A DNA stretch of 64,000 nucleotides from Leptotrichia buccalis C-1013-b (GCF_000023905.1 NC_013192.1:372001-436000), one strand, 5' to 3'; counted from the first letter of the stretch, positions 53,197 through 62,934 are shown. The notes: generated by a model from the sequence alone, not told the origin. Numbers and translations: made by a program.

Positions 53197-53964
53197 ATGA
53201 TTGCAACATTATGCTATCTTGAAAAGGATAATAAATATTTGATGTTATACAGAAATAAAAAAGAAATTGATATAAATAAGGGAAAATGGATTGGTGTTGG
53301 CGGAAAGCTGGAAAATGGAGAAACTCCTGAACAGTGTTTGGTGCGGGAAGTTTGGGAAGAAACAGGATATAAATTGAATACTTATAAATATAGAGGAATT
53401 GTGATTTTTAACTATAATGAAGATGAGCCTTTATTTATATATGTTTACACAAGTTCAGATTTTTCTGGAGTGGAAAAGGAATGTGATGAAGGAGACTTGA
53501 AATGGATTCCAAAAGATGAAGTTTTAAACTTAGAATTATGGGAAGGTGATAAAATATTTTTAAAATTATTATTTGAAAATTCTCCATTTTTCTACTTAAC
53601 TTTAGATTATGAAAATGACAACGTAATTAACTCAAAGCTAGAGTTTAAGCAAAAATATAGCTGTTTTGAAGTTTTTGTACCAGAAAATTATGTGGAAAAA
53701 ATTGTGGAAAACTTGCAAAGATATTCGCTTTTAACAGAAGGGTTTTATGCAGATGTTTATTCTACGACTGATACAGTTGGGCATTGGAAAACGTTGGAAG
53801 GCGGGAATCCTTTTGATGGGGAAGTTGGAAAAGCGAGTATAGCCAATGAGAAAATAATGCGATTTCGGGTAAAAACAGATTTTGAAGAACTGGCGTATCA
53901 TTTGGTAAAAGAAGCTCATCCCTACGAAACGCCTGTAATTAATGTGTTTAGGATGGAAGTTTAA
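53197..53964 (+). CDS. Nudix hydrolase fused to a Nif3/CutA-like domain
   Basis: The 255-residue protein has a Nudix domain (about 1-130) with a complete Nudix box, GGKLENGETPEQCLVREV then WEETGY, typical of 8-oxo-dGTP-type diphosphatases. Residues about 155-255 form a separate domain (KYSCFEVFVPENYVEKIVEN, then GHWKTLEGGNPFDGEVG and EAHPYETPVINVFRM) matching the CutA-like insert of Nif3/YqfO proteins. The fusion may sense a ligand or drive oligomerisation. GAGGAGAAAAAG precedes the ATG. Confidence 0.85.
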   Translation: MIATLCYLEKDNKYLMLYRNKKEIDINKGKWIGVGGKLENGETPEQCLVREVWEETGYKLNTYKYRGIVIFNYNEDEPLFIYVYTSSDFSGVEKECDEGDLKWIPKDEVLNLELWEGDKIFLKLLFENSPFFYLTLDYENDNVINSKLEFKQKYSCFEVFVPENYVEKIVENLQRYSLLTEGFYADVYSTTDTVGHWKTLEGGNPFDGEVGKASIANEKIMRFRVKTDFEELAYHLVKEAHPYETPVINVFRMEV

Positions 53965-54008
53965 AAATTTTTTTAGAAAAATTAAAAAAGTAGGAAGGAA
54001 AATTGGTT

Positions 54009-54983
54009 ATGAAAAAAATAATTTACGCAATTACTGTTTTTTTAACAATAAATTTTGGCTTGAATGCGTATACTTTGAGGGAAAATGTTCAGGAAACACT
54101 TTCAAAAAGAGGAGTGAAGCAAAGTGTAATTGATGAAACAGCGGACTTTTTGTTAGATTCAAGAGGTAAAATATCTATTATTCCACAGCAAGATGAAATT
54201 GATAGTTTGATTGACAGAGCAGAAACGTTGCTGAAAAAAGATAAAAATAATATCGTGATTAAGCAATATTTATCGTCAATGTATTTGAAAAAAGGTGGAA
54301 ATAAGAATACTTTAAAGGCACAAAAAATAAATGAAGAAAACTTAAAAGATAAAGGAATTACCGATTTTGAAAAATGGAGTGTAACAGGACTATATTATTA
54401 CCAAATCGGAGAAAAGAAAAAGGCTCAAGAATATTTTAACAAAATTAAAGAAAAATACAAGGAAAAGCCTGCCGTTTATAATTTAATTGAAATAGTGATG
54501 ATGGATATTGATGTATTAAGAGACAGCAAAAATTTTAGCCAACTTATCGTAGATACTGCAACTAATGAAAAAAAGATGAAAGAAATTCAGGAAATATCTA
54601 AAAAACAAGTTGAAAAAATGAAAATAGTTAAAGATTTCTTTCAATCAGAAGAAAGTAAAAGAGAATTTGGTGTTGTAGATGAGTTAGTTTACTCTTTTGA
54701 TTTATTATTAAATCTTTCAAAAATTAATGAGATAATGCAAAAAGATTTGAAACAGGATGGAGAATTTAAAATAAAAACTATAAGAGAAGCAACTGATTAT
54801 TATTTAAAAAATATTGCAAATAATGAAAAAATGACAGAAGATTCAATAAAATACAATATAATATTGGAAAATATGTATTTGAGAATAATGGTAATATTAG
54901 TGTCAGATGATGAAAAAGAAAGTGCAGAATTTTCAAAAAAATTAGAAAAAAGTAAACTTTATAGAATATTTGAAAAACTATAA
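54009..54983 (+). CDS. Secreted hypothetical protein with TPR-like helices
   Basis: The 324-residue protein has a signal peptide (KKIIYAITVFLTINFGLNAY) and a long helical body. Residues about 60-140 (DRAETLLKKDKNNIVIKQYL, then TGLYYYQIGEKKKAQEYFNK) look like two TPR-type helix pairs. No catalytic motif is seen. ATG 54009 follows GGAAGGAAAATTGG. It lies between the Nudix gene and cbiG and has no evident tie to cobalamin. Confidence 0.65.
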   Translation: MKKIIYAITVFLTINFGLNAYTLRENVQETLSKRGVKQSVIDETADFLLDSRGKISIIPQQDEIDSLIDRAETLLKKDKNNIVIKQYLSSMYLKKGGNKNTLKAQKINEENLKDKGITDFEKWSVTGLYYYQIGEKKKAQEYFNKIKEKYKEKPAVYNLIEIVMMDIDVLRDSKNFSQLIVDTATNEKKMKEIQEISKKQVEKMKIVKDFFQSEESKREFGVVDELVYSFDLLLNLSKINEIMQKDLKQDGEFKIKTIREATDYYLKNIANNEKMTEDSIKYNIILENMYLRIMVILVSDDEKESAEFSKKLEKSKLYRIFEKL

Positions 54984-55033
54984 AAATAAGTATAAAAAAA
55001 TTGCTTAAAAATCAAATATGAAAAGGAGAGAAA

Positions 55034-56056
55034 ATGAGAACAGCAATTTATTGCGTAAGTAAAAACGGATATAAAACTTGTTTAAAAGTAAAAGAAAATG
55101 TGTACAATAATTTGCATATTTACGTATCAGGAAGAGTAGCTAACTTGCTAAATCTTGAAAATGAAAATAACGAAAATTTAATTGTAATAAATGAAAGAGT
55201 GCCAATTTTGCTGGAAAAGACATTTAATAAATATGATTTACACATATTTGTCGCAGCGACTGGAGCAGTTGTGAGAATTATTGAAGGAAAATTTAAAAGC
55301 AAGGATACTGACCCAGCAGTTATAACGATTGATGATCACGCTAATTTTGTGATTTCATTGCTTTCGGGACATCTTGGAGGGGCAAATGAAGAATGTAAAA
55401 AAATTGCGAATGGAATTGGAGCGATTCCAGTAATTACAACAGCATCTGATGTTGGTGGAAAAATAGCGGTTGATACACTATCACAAAAAATCAAAGCCAA
55501 ATTAAATGATTTGGATGGAGCAAAGAGAGTAACTTCGTTAATTGTAAATGGAGAAAATGTAAGCCTTCATTTACCAAAAAATATTGTAAATCACGATGAA
55601 AATAGTGCTGGAGCAATAATTGTGTCAAATAGAAAAAATATTGAAATCTCAAAAATTATTCCACAGAATATTTTTATTGGTATTGGATGCAAAAGAGGAG
55701 TTAGCAAGGAACACATTATCGAAAAACTAAAATATGCAATGGATAAACAGAATTTGGAGCTTTCAGCTATAAAAATGGCAGGATCTGCATGGGTAAAATC
55801 TGATGAAATAGGACTTCTTGAAGCAATGGAAGAGCTTGATATTCCAATAAAATTTTTTAAAAAGGAAGAAATTTTGAAACTGGAAGATTTGATTGAAGAA
55901 AAATCGGAATACGTAAAAAAAACTATTGGAGTTTATGGAGTTTCTGAGCCTTGTGCATTTCTTGCTTCCAGCGGGAAAGGAGCATTTTTAGCAAAAAAAA
56001 TAAAACTGGATGGTATGACATTGTCGATTTTTGAAGAGGATTCGAGAAGTGTATAA
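55034..56056 (+). CDS. cbiG: Cobalamin biosynthesis protein CbiG
   Basis: The 340-residue protein has the CbiG N-terminal and central part (DLHIFVAATGAVVRIIEGKF, then VISLLSGHLGGANEE and TTASDVGGKIAVDTLSQKI), a linker, and the CbiG C-terminal domain (IFIGIGCKRGVSKEHIIEKL, then GVYGVSEPCAFLASSGKGAF). CbiG opens the delta-lactone of cobalt-precorrin-5A in the anaerobic B12 route. AAAAGGAGAGAAA precedes the ATG. cbiH follows after 210 bases. Confidence 0.92.
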   Translation: MRTAIYCVSKNGYKTCLKVKENVYNNLHIYVSGRVANLLNLENENNENLIVINERVPILLEKTFNKYDLHIFVAATGAVVRIIEGKFKSKDTDPAVITIDDHANFVISLLSGHLGGANEECKKIANGIGAIPVITTASDVGGKIAVDTLSQKIKAKLNDLDGAKRVTSLIVNGENVSLHLPKNIVNHDENSAGAIIVSNRKNIEISKIIPQNIFIGIGCKRGVSKEHIIEKLKYAMDKQNLELSAIKMAGSAWVKSDEIGLLEAMEELDIPIKFFKKEEILKLEDLIEEKSEYVKKTIGVYGVSEPCAFLASSGKGAFLAKKIKLDGMTLSIFEEDSRSV

Positions 56057-56130
56057 TTTGAAGTTTTAAAATAAAACTAGTAATTTTTGAATTTTGATAA
56101 AATTGATAAATTTTTTAATAATTATTGTAT

Positions 56131-56230
56131 ACTCAAACTTCTCTAAAGTCAAACTATGAAAATAACGGTTATAAATTTTTTTTACAGTGAAAAAAATTGA
56201 TTTATAGTTTGATTTTAAAGGGGTTTGAGG
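56131..56230. repeat. Inverted-repeat family C, element 2
   Basis: CTCAAACTTCTCTAAAGTCA plus AACTAT at the left pairs with ATAGTTTGATTTTAAAGGGG plus TTTGAG at the right, about 26 bases per arm. The element is about 100 bases. It lies between cbiG and cbiH. Confidence 0.6.
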
Positions 56231-56267
56231 ATATTTTAAAAATAAACAAAAAATAAGGAGAGAAAAA

Positions 56268-57017
56268 ATGAACAAAAATGGAAAAATTTATGTAGTAGGA
56301 ATTGGGCCTGGAAAAAAGGCAGATATGACTTTTAAGGCTTATGAAGCAATGGAAAAAAGTGATATAATCGTTGGGTACAAAACTTATACTGACTTGATTA
56401 AAGAATATTTTCCAAATACGGAAATAAAAAGTTCAAGTATGATGAAGGAAGTTGACAGATGTATCGAAGTTCTAGAGCTTGCAAAATCTGGGAAAAATGT
56501 AGCTTTGATTAGTAGCGGAGATGCTGGAGTATACGGTATGGCTGGAATTATGTATGAAGTTGTTGATGAAAAGGACGATGTAGAAATTGAAGTAATCCCA
56601 GGAATTACTGCGGCAAATGCTGCAGCTGCAATCGTTGGAGCACCAATTATGCACGATTATGTAACAATTAGCTTAAGTAATCTTTTAACAGACTGGGAAT
56701 TAATAAAAAAACGTATTGAACTCGCAGCACAAGGTGATTTTATCATAAGTTTATACAATCCAAAAAGCAAAGGCAGAACAACACAAATTGTTGAAGCACA
56801 AGAAATTATGTTAAAATACAAATCAAAAGATACTCCAGTTGCAATTGTAAGAAATGCTGGACGTGAAACTGAAGAGCATGAAATTACAACACTTGAGAAA
56901 ATGCTTGACTCTGAAATAAATATGCTTACAATTGTATTAATTGGAAATTCAAATACTTTTGTGAAAAAAGGGAAAATAGTTACACCTAGAGGGTATGAGA
57001 AGAAATATGAATACTAG
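56268..57017 (+). CDS. cbiH: Cobalt-precorrin-3B C17-methyltransferase
   Basis: The 249-residue tetrapyrrole methylase has the SAM-binding start GKIYVVGIGPGKKADMTFKA, VALISSGDAGVYGMAG and VIPGITAANAAAAIVGAP, plus SLYNPKSKGRTTQI, all typical of CobJ/CbiH. It methylates C17 with ring contraction. ATAAGGAGAGAAAAA precedes the ATG. Confidence 0.92.
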   Translation: MNKNGKIYVVGIGPGKKADMTFKAYEAMEKSDIIVGYKTYTDLIKEYFPNTEIKSSSMMKEVDRCIEVLELAKSGKNVALISSGDAGVYGMAGIMYEVVDEKDDVEIEVIPGITAANAAAAIVGAPIMHDYVTISLSNLLTDWELIKKRIELAAQGDFIISLYNPKSKGRTTQIVEAQEIMLKYKSKDTPVAIVRNAGRETEEHEITTLEKMLDSEINMLTIVLIGNSNTFVKKGKIVTPRGYEKKYEY

Positions 57018-57111
57018 TGTAAAATAGTAAAAATTAATAAAAAATATTGAAAGATTGTCTCTAAAATTAAATGACATTCTAAAATCAAGAAAAGTAAAAA
57101 ATAAAACAATC

Positions 57112-57145
57112 GGACTATCTAAACTATAAAATTATCAGATAGTCC
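57112..57145. terminator. Bidirectional terminator between cbiH and the passenger-like gene
   Basis: GGACTATCT pairs with AGATAGTCC around AAACTATAAAATTATC. T-rich DNA follows on both strands, so it can serve both convergent genes. Confidence 0.75.
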
Positions 57146-57170
57146 TCTTCAATATTGTTATTTTTATTCA

Positions 57171-58214
57171 CTAATTTCTCACAAGACTTGCATTAATTAT
57201 AGCATACAGGTTTTTCGCATCTTTTTCAAATTTTACGCTATACTTATAACCTTTTCCAGTTTTTTCTATATTTTCAGGCAGTTTACTCAATTCAAGCCCA
57301 TTTTCTGTATTAATTAGAATAACTTTTAAATTTTTTATATTTTTTACAGGTTTATTTTTAAAGACTACATTTATATCAAGGTTAATTTGTTTATTTTTCT
57401 CAACAAGTATTTTTTCCTTTTCAGTTTCAGATAAATCTGTAACTTTTGGAGAAATTTTTACAATTTCAGGCTTTTCTGGGGCAGCTCCTTCACTGTTTGT
57501 AAGAATTAGTATTTTGTCATTTTGTTTTGCCGTATTTGATATTTCAAATACAATTTTTTCAAAATTCTTAATATCCTTTACTTTAACATTTTTTGCTTTC
57601 AAATCAAGTGTATTTCCAGTTATGACATCAACAGGTGTAGGTTTATTATCTTTTATGTTTATATTACGACTCCCTCTTCCTCCAAACAGTACACTTTCTT
57701 CCCCAAATGTTACTAAATTACCTTCTATTACAATTTTATTATTTATCGCAGAGCCTCTATGGCTATAACCACCATAAACATTACCACCAATTTTAGATTT
57801 TCCTTTTATTGTTATTGTATTATTACTTACTACTGAACTTTGTCCAGCACCACCATAGACACTTCCACCTCTTACTGTCTTCACTCCATTTTTTTCCCAA
57901 TATCCGTTTGTTGCAAGAATACCGCCATTAATAATCACGTGGTTATTTTTTATTTCAGAAAATTTGTTATTGCTGTCTTCTGCTGCTCCAAATACACGCT
58001 CAAGAGGTTTTCCGCCAGAATTGATATAGATTGTATTGCCTTCAGAACTTGAGGAAATACCAAATGAATTTTCCAGTTTTTCAAATCCTAATATTTGGAT
58101 GGATTTACTTTCTTTTGGATAAGTCACTGTTTCTTTTGCAATAAGATTCGTACTCAATATTGTGATCCCTGCCAAAATAATTAACACTTTTTTTAATTGA
58201 TTTCTGATTTTCAT
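57171..58214 (-). CDS. Secreted autotransporter-passenger-like protein without barrel
   Basis: The 347-residue protein has a signal peptide (KKVLIILAGITILSTNLIA) followed by beta-helix-like repeats with GGSVYGGAGQSSVVSNNTIT and GGNVYGGYSHRGSAINNKIV. A Lys-rich region with short strands makes up the C-terminal half. Similar passenger pieces belong to long fusobacterial autotransporters, but no outer-membrane barrel follows. It may be a shortened gene or a stand-alone surface protein. AGGAGGATGATATT precedes the ATG. Confidence 0.65.
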   Translation of the reverse strand: MKIRNQLKKVLIILAGITILSTNLIAKETVTYPKESKSIQILGFEKLENSFGISSSSEGNTIYINSGGKPLERVFGAAEDSNNKFSEIKNNHVIINGGILATNGYWEKNGVKTVRGGSVYGGAGQSSVVSNNTITIKGKSKIGGNVYGGYSHRGSAINNKIVIEGNLVTFGEESVLFGGRGSRNINIKDNKPTPVDVITGNTLDLKAKNVKVKDIKNFEKIVFEISNTAKQNDKILILTNSEGAAPEKPEIVKISPKVTDLSETEKEKILVEKNKQINLDINVVFKNKPVKNIKNLKVILINTENGLELSKLPENIEKTGKGYKYSVKFEKDAKNLYAIINASLVRN

Positions 58215-58406
58215 AATATCATCCTCCTAAAAATAAAATATTTTTTCAAAACTATATACTAATCCCAATTTTATTTATTTAATGACAAAGGGGATTGTCT
58301 CTTTCTTAAAAAGTATAAATGGTTTAAATAGGAAATTGCATTAAATACATTTTACTCCTAATTAATTTGAATGTCAATTATTAAGTTACTCAAAATATTT
58401 TTTTTT

Positions 58407-58811
58407 ATAAAAAAGGTGTATTGTATAATCAAGTGTAACAATTCTGATAAAGTTGTCTCGTCCACTAAAACTGTATATGAAATGATTCATAAAGGACAAA
58501 TAGATGGAATAAAGCTATATTTGCTTCCAAGACTTGTTAAACTTAAGCCTAGAAAGAAGAAAAATGGTCATAGTAAATCATCCTAAGAAGAACAAAAAAG
58601 TTTTAGGAAATTCTATTGAGAAAAGGCCTGAACATATTAACAGCCGTTCAGAAAAAGGGTATTATAAAATTGATGCAGTCAAGGGGAAAAATGGGAAAGA
58701 AAAGGAGATACCAAAGATACAGGAAGCATTAAATGGAAGATATAGAAAAATATTTTTTATATTATTTTTACTTTTTTGTTGCACTTGACTTGAGACAATA
58801 CACCTTTTTAT
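58407..58811 (+). mobile_element. IS30-family remnant with both terminal inverted repeats
   Basis: The left end ATAAAAAAGGTGTATTGT..TCAAGTG.AAC (58407-58439) and the right end (58778-58811, inverted) match over about 33 bases. Between them are two frame-shifted pieces of an IS30 transposase: TKTVYEMIHKGQIDGIKL, and in another frame GNSIEKRPEHINSRSEKGYY with KIDAVKGKNGKEKE. The DDE catalytic core is missing. At about 405 bp it is an internally deleted, dead copy. Confidence 0.75.
58425..58788 (+). pseudogene. IS30 transposase fragment, frameshifted and truncated
   Basis: The first frame covers VSSTKTVYEMIHKGQIDG and ends at 58586 in GHSKSS. The second frame (from about 58560) has the conserved RPEHINSR..KGYYKIDAV region and ends at 58788 with a hydrophobic nonsense tail. 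The N-terminal HTH and the C-terminal two-thirds of the DDE domain are absent. Confidence 0.7.
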
Positions 58812-58823
58812 AAAAAAATATAG

Positions 58824-58922
58824 CTCAACTTCTTCAAAATAAACTAATTTAAATTAGATAAAACTAGGATTTTACTAGAATAATCATAACTTTTGAGTTC
58901 ACTTTAAAGTAGTTTTGCTATA
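58824..58922. repeat. Inverted-repeat family C, element 3
   Basis: The left arm CTCAACTTCTTCAAAATAAA resembles the left arm at 56131. The right part CATAACTTTTGAGTTCACTT plus TAAAGTAGTTTTGCTATA matches the right part of the 50275 element closely. Confidence 0.5.
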
Positions 58923-58931
58923 TTTTTCTAA

Positions 58932-60134
58932 TTATTTATGTTTTTTGTATGCTCTAATTCTATTTGGCAGTGAAAATAATTTTATAAATCCTTCAGCGTC
59001 TTTATGGCTGTACAATTCACTTGCTCCAAATGACGAAATTTCTTCATCATATAATGCAAAATCAGTAAATCTTCCAGCTATTTTCACACTTCCCTTGTAC
59101 AATTTCAATTTTATCGTACCTGTCACATTTTTAGAAGTTTTATCTATAAATGCGTCAAGACCTTCCCGTAAAGGTGTGAACCATTGTCCAGAATAAGCTA
59201 TACTTGCATATTTTTGTGAAATCATTTTTTTAAAGTCAAATGTGTCTTTGTCTAAAATCAATGTTTCCAGATCTTTTAAAGCTTCCATCAGCAATGTTCC
59301 ACCTGGAGTTTCATAAACTCCTCTTGATTTCATTCCAACCAGTCTATTTTCAACAATATCAATTACTCCGACACCATTTTCTCCAGCGATTTTATTTAGC
59401 TTTGTCAATAGTTCCACTGGTTCCAGTTCCTCACCATTTACTTTCACAGGCCATCCCTGTTCAAATGTTATATCTACATAAGTTGGCTTGTCGGGTGCTT
59501 TTTCTGGAGGAGTTGTCATCATATAGACAATGTCTTCCTTATGCTCATTTTCAAGCCCTTCAATATCTCCGCCTTCATGTGAAATATGCCAAAGATTTTG
59601 ATCTCTTGAATAAATTTTTTCTTTTGTTACAGTAATCTTTATATCATTTTTCTGTGCATAATCAATTGCATCTTCTCTTGAAGAAATATCCCACATTCTC
59701 CAAGGTGCTAGTATTTTTAGTGTTGGATCTAAAGAAAAAACTCCAGTTTCAAATCTAACCTGGTCATTTCCTTTTCCTGTACAACCGTGACAAATATATG
59801 TTGCACCTTCCTTATGTGCTACTTCAACAAGAACTTTTGAAATAAGGGGTCTTGCAAAGGAAGTCCCAAGCAAGTATTTATTTTCATAAACTGCTCCTGC
59901 TCTTAACGCACGGAAAGCGTAATCTTTTACAAATTCAGCTTTTTTATCTTCTACATAAACTTTAGAAGCTCCTGATTCGATAGCCTTTACTTTTACAGCT
60001 TCCATATCTTCTTCCTGCCCGACATTTACACAGCAGGCGATTACTTCTAAATCATAATTTTCTTTTAGCCAAGGTATAATAATTGATGTATCAAGTCCAC
60101 CTGAATAGGCTAAAACTACTTTTTCTTTTGCCAT
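58932..60134 (-). CDS. argG: Argininosuccinate synthase
   Basis: The 400-residue enzyme has the PP-loop [15 protein letters not shown] at the N-terminus (residues 9-23), [15 protein letters not shown] and SREDAIDYA. It joins citrulline and aspartate using ATP. argH is not adjacent and not in the window. AAGAAAGGAACAAA precedes the ATG. It probably runs with the cyclophilin gene upstream, 22 bases away. Confidence 0.95.
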   Translation of the reverse strand: MAKEKVVLAYSGGLDTSIIIPWLKENYDLEVIACCVNVGQEEDMEAVKVKAIESGASKVYVEDKKAEFVKDYAFRALRAGAVYENKYLLGTSFARPLISKVLVEVAHKEGATYICHGCTGKGNDQVRFETGVFSLDPTLKILAPWRMWDISSREDAIDYAQKNDIKITVTKEKIYSRDQNLWHISHEGGDIEGLENEHKEDIVYMMTTPPEKAPDKPTYVDITFEQGWPVKVNGEELEPVELLTKLNKIAGENGVGVIDIVENRLVGMKSRGVYETPGGTLLMEALKDLETLILDKDTFDFKKMISQKYASIAYSGQWFTPLREGLDAFIDKTSKNVTGTIKLKLYKGSVKIAGRFTDFALYDEEISSFGASELYSHKDAEGFIKLFSLPNRIRAYKKHK

Positions 60135-60156
60135 TTTGTTCCTTTCTTAATGTTAA

Positions 60157-60756
60157 TTAAAATTTATTTGGAAAATTTTGTTTTAATACTTTATTCCAGC
60201 TGTCAACTTTACTTTTCTGAGTTTTCAAAAAGCTGTCTACATCTCCTTCAACTGTAACTTTTGTCATAATATCTCCATTAGACAATTTTTTTACAACATC
60301 CAAATCAGCATTAGATACAACTTCTCCAAAAATTGTATGATTACCGTTTAACCATTCAGTTGGAACAGTTGTAATAAAAAACTGACTTCCGTTTGTTCCA
60401 GGTCCGGCATTTGCCATAGCCAATTTCCCAGCTTTAGAAAAGTTTAAGCCATTATTTACTTCATCTTCAAATTTATATCCTGGACCTCCCATTCCTGTTC
60501 CAGTTGGATCTCCACCTTGAGCCATAAAATTTTCAATAACTCTGTGGAATTTTAATCCGTCGTAATACCCATGTTTTGCTAAATTTACGAAATTTGCTAC
60601 TGTTACAGGTGATTTTTCTGGCAATAAATTAATATTGACATCACCTTTTGCAGTTGTAATTTTTACTTTCATTTTATACTCTTTACTGTATGATACCACA
60701 CCGACAGTCGTCATCAATAAAAGCGATAACATTAGCAATGATAATTTCCTGATCAT
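60157..60756 (-). CDS. Secreted cyclophilin-type peptidyl-prolyl isomerase
   Basis: The 199-residue protein has a signal peptide ([20 protein letters not shown]) before a cyclophilin domain with [20 protein letters not shown], the GSQFFITT active-site segment and [11 protein letters not shown]. It would isomerise prolines of exported proteins. There is no lipobox. AAAGGAGATGT precedes the ATG. Confidence 0.93.
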   Translation of the reverse strand: MIRKLSLLMLSLLLMTTVGVVSYSKEYKMKVKITTAKGDVNINLLPEKSPVTVANFVNLAKHGYYDGLKFHRVIENFMAQGGDPTGTGMGGPGYKFEDEVNNGLNFSKAGKLAMANAGPGTNGSQFFITTVPTEWLNGNHTIFGEVVSNADLDVVKKLSNGDIMTKVTVEGDVDSFLKTQKSKVDSWNKVLKQNFPNKF

Positions 60757-60835
60757 ACATCTCCTTTCATTTTTATATTTGATTTATTTATTTTATCACA
60801 TTGTGAAATATTTTCAAATAAATTTTTTCAATTCT

Positions 60836-61240
60836 TTATTTTCCGTCAAACACAGTCGGATATGCTTTGTCATTATTAAATGCCCATGAACCATCATGAT
60901 AATAGATATTATTTTTTGAATCATAAACTAAATTTCGACCAGCTTTTAAATGCATATATTTATATTTTTTCAAATATTTTTCAGTTTTTTCAGTGTTTTG
61001 AATTAGAATACCAACTTTTACATCATTGTAAGTTTCACCATCAAATACACACTTTTCAAAGTCAATATCCACTCTGTAATCTTTATTGTTGATTTTTTTA
61101 AACTCACTATGACTTTTAGGAATATTGCAATAAGAATTTTTCTGTAATTTTGCAGTTTGTTCATGAACCTTTTTAGTTTCATTATCTCCAGCAAACATAA
61201 CCATAGACACAGCAAATAATGCTAATATACTTTTTTTCAT
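60836..61240 (-). CDS. Secreted hypothetical protein, 134 residues
   Basis: A signal peptide (KKSILALFAVSMVMFAG) and a small charged domain with two cysteines (YCNIPKSH and FEKCVFDGE) that could form a disulphide. The C-terminus has NLVYDSKNNIYYHDGSWAFN. I do not recognise a family. TAGGAGGAATTTTATT precedes the ATG. Confidence 0.65.
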   Translation of the reverse strand: MKKSILALFAVSMVMFAGDNETKKVHEQTAKLQKNSYCNIPKSHSEFKKINNKDYRVDIDFEKCVFDGETYNDVKVGILIQNTEKTEKYLKKYKYMHLKAGRNLVYDSKNNIYYHDGSWAFNNDKAYPTVFDGK

Positions 61241-61545
61241 AATAAAATTCCTCCTAAATGTATTTTTATAATAATTTACTATAGTATATCATATTTTTAT
61301 TAAATTTTCTAATCTTACTTTCTTCTTTTTTGCTTTTAAAATATAAAAAACTCCTTGAAATTAAATTGAAAAAATGATATGATTAAATATGTTAAATTAC
61401 ATAAAAATTGTATAAATAAAGGTTTTTTTTCTATAATGAAAATATAATTTCCCAGAAAATACTAATTTTTTAAGTTTTAAAAGTTAAAAAATAAAAAAAA
61501 TATTTATATTTTATTATAGAAAATAAATACTATTTAGGAGACACA
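61241..61545. other. Gap between divergent genes
   Basis: About 300 bases of extremely AT-rich DNA. No gene, repeat or clear inverted repeat was seen. Promoters for both flanking genes must lie here, but many TATAAT-like words prevent a choice. Confidence 0.4.
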
Positions 61546-62205
61546 TTGAATTTATTTATTTTAAAAATAATTGGAATAATAATAATGTTTTTGGATCATT
61601 GGCATTATATAGTTGGCGGAGATAAAATATTAAATGTTATTGGACGGGTTTCCTTTCCAATATTTGCATTTACACTTAGCGAAGGATATATTCATACACG
61701 AGATTTAAAAAAATACTTATTTAGATTGTTTATTTTTGCTATAAGTATTCAGATGCCGTCTATTCTGTTTAACTATAATTATCCAATGAATGTATTTTTT
61801 ACATTATTTTTGGGGCTTTTGGCAATTTATATTTTTAATTTTAAAAATTTTTGGTTAAAATCGCCATTTGATTGGATTATAAAATTTATTCTAATTTCAA
61901 TCATATTACTTTTATCTCAAAAATTTAATTTAGATTATAAAGCTTACGGAATTTTATTAATAATGAATTTTAATATTTTTAGAAATAATAAACTTTATAT
62001 ATTAATGAATTTTCTAATTTTGAATCTAATTAATCTTATTTTTCCAAATATTTTTAATTTAAGTGATATACAATTTTTTTCGTTAATTTCATTAATTTTT
62101 ATTTTTATGTATAATGGTGGAAAGGGAAGAAGTATGAAATACTTTTTTTATTTATTTTATCCGTTACATTTTTTTATTTTGGAAATAATAAAAACTATTC
62201 AATAA
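61546..62205 (+). CDS. TraX-like membrane protein, TTG start
   Basis: The 219-residue integral membrane protein has about six segments. IMFLDHWHYIVGGDKILNVI and VSFPIFAFTLSEGYIHTRDL match TraX family proteins, which were named for F-pilin acetylation but occur widely on chromosomes. TTG 61546 follows TTAGGAGACACA at good spacing; the first ATG is 13 codons further. The endonuclease III gene starts 15 bases after its stop. Confidence 0.82.
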   Translation: MNLFILKIIGIIIMFLDHWHYIVGGDKILNVIGRVSFPIFAFTLSEGYIHTRDLKKYLFRLFIFAISIQMPSILFNYNYPMNVFFTLFLGLLAIYIFNFKNFWLKSPFDWIIKFILISIILLLSQKFNLDYKAYGILLIMNFNIFRNNKLYILMNFLILNLINLIFPNIFNLSDIQFFSLISLIFIFMYNGGKGRSMKYFFYLFYPLHFFILEIIKTIQ

Positions 62206-62220
62206 ATTTGGGGAGAAAAA

Positions 62221-62880
62221 ATGACAAAAAAAGAAAGATTAAAAAAAATATTTCCAATATTAAAAGAAAAATTTGGTGAGCCAAAAGCAGCACTTGAATT
62301 TGAAACACCTTATCAGCTTATGGTAGCAGTAATTTTGTCAGCTCAATGTACTGATGCACGTGTAAATATTGTTACAAAAGAACTGTTTAAAGTGGTAAAA
62401 GAACCAGCAGATATAAGGAAAATGAATCAGGAAACTCTTGAAAAATACATAAAATCTACTGGTTTTTATAAAAATAAGGCTAAAAATATAAAATTAAATG
62501 CTGAAATGATGCTGGATAAATATAAAGATATAATTCCGAAAAAACTTGAAGAATTAATAGAACTCCCTGGTGTTGGAAGAAAAACAGCAAACGTTGTTTT
62601 AGGGGAACTTTGGAACATTCGGGAAGGAATTGTTGTAGACACTCACGTCAAAAGATTATCCAATCGGATAGGCTTTGTAAAAAACGACAATCCAGAAATT
62701 ATTGAACGTGAACTTATGAAATTTATTCCTAAAAAATACTGGTTTGTATATTCACATTATTTAATTTTACATGGACGGGATAAATGTATCGCAAGAAAGC
62801 CCAAATGCGAAATATGTGAAATTAGAGATTATTGTAAATATAATGAAGAAAATTTAAAAAAAAGCAAAATTAACAACTAA
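62221..62880 (+). CDS. nth: Endonuclease III
   Basis: The 219-residue DNA glycosylase/AP lyase has LMVAVILSAQCTDARVN, the helix-hairpin-helix ELPGVGRKTANVVLGE with the catalytic Lys, the catalytic Asp in VVDTHVKRLSNRIG, and the 4Fe-4S cysteines in CIARKPKCEICEIRDYC. It removes oxidised pyrimidines. GGGGAGAAAAA precedes the ATG; it is in an operon with the TraX-like gene. Confidence 0.95.
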   Translation: MTKKERLKKIFPILKEKFGEPKAALEFETPYQLMVAVILSAQCTDARVNIVTKELFKVVKEPADIRKMNQETLEKYIKSTGFYKNKAKNIKLNAEMMLDKYKDIIPKKLEELIELPGVGRKTANVVLGELWNIREGIVVDTHVKRLSNRIGFVKNDNPEIIERELMKFIPKKYWFVYSHYLILHGRDKCIARKPKCEICEIRDYCKYNEENLKKSKINN

Positions 62881-62934
62881 ATATAACAATAATATATATC
62901 ATATACAATAAAAAATAATATAGAAAGGAAAAAA

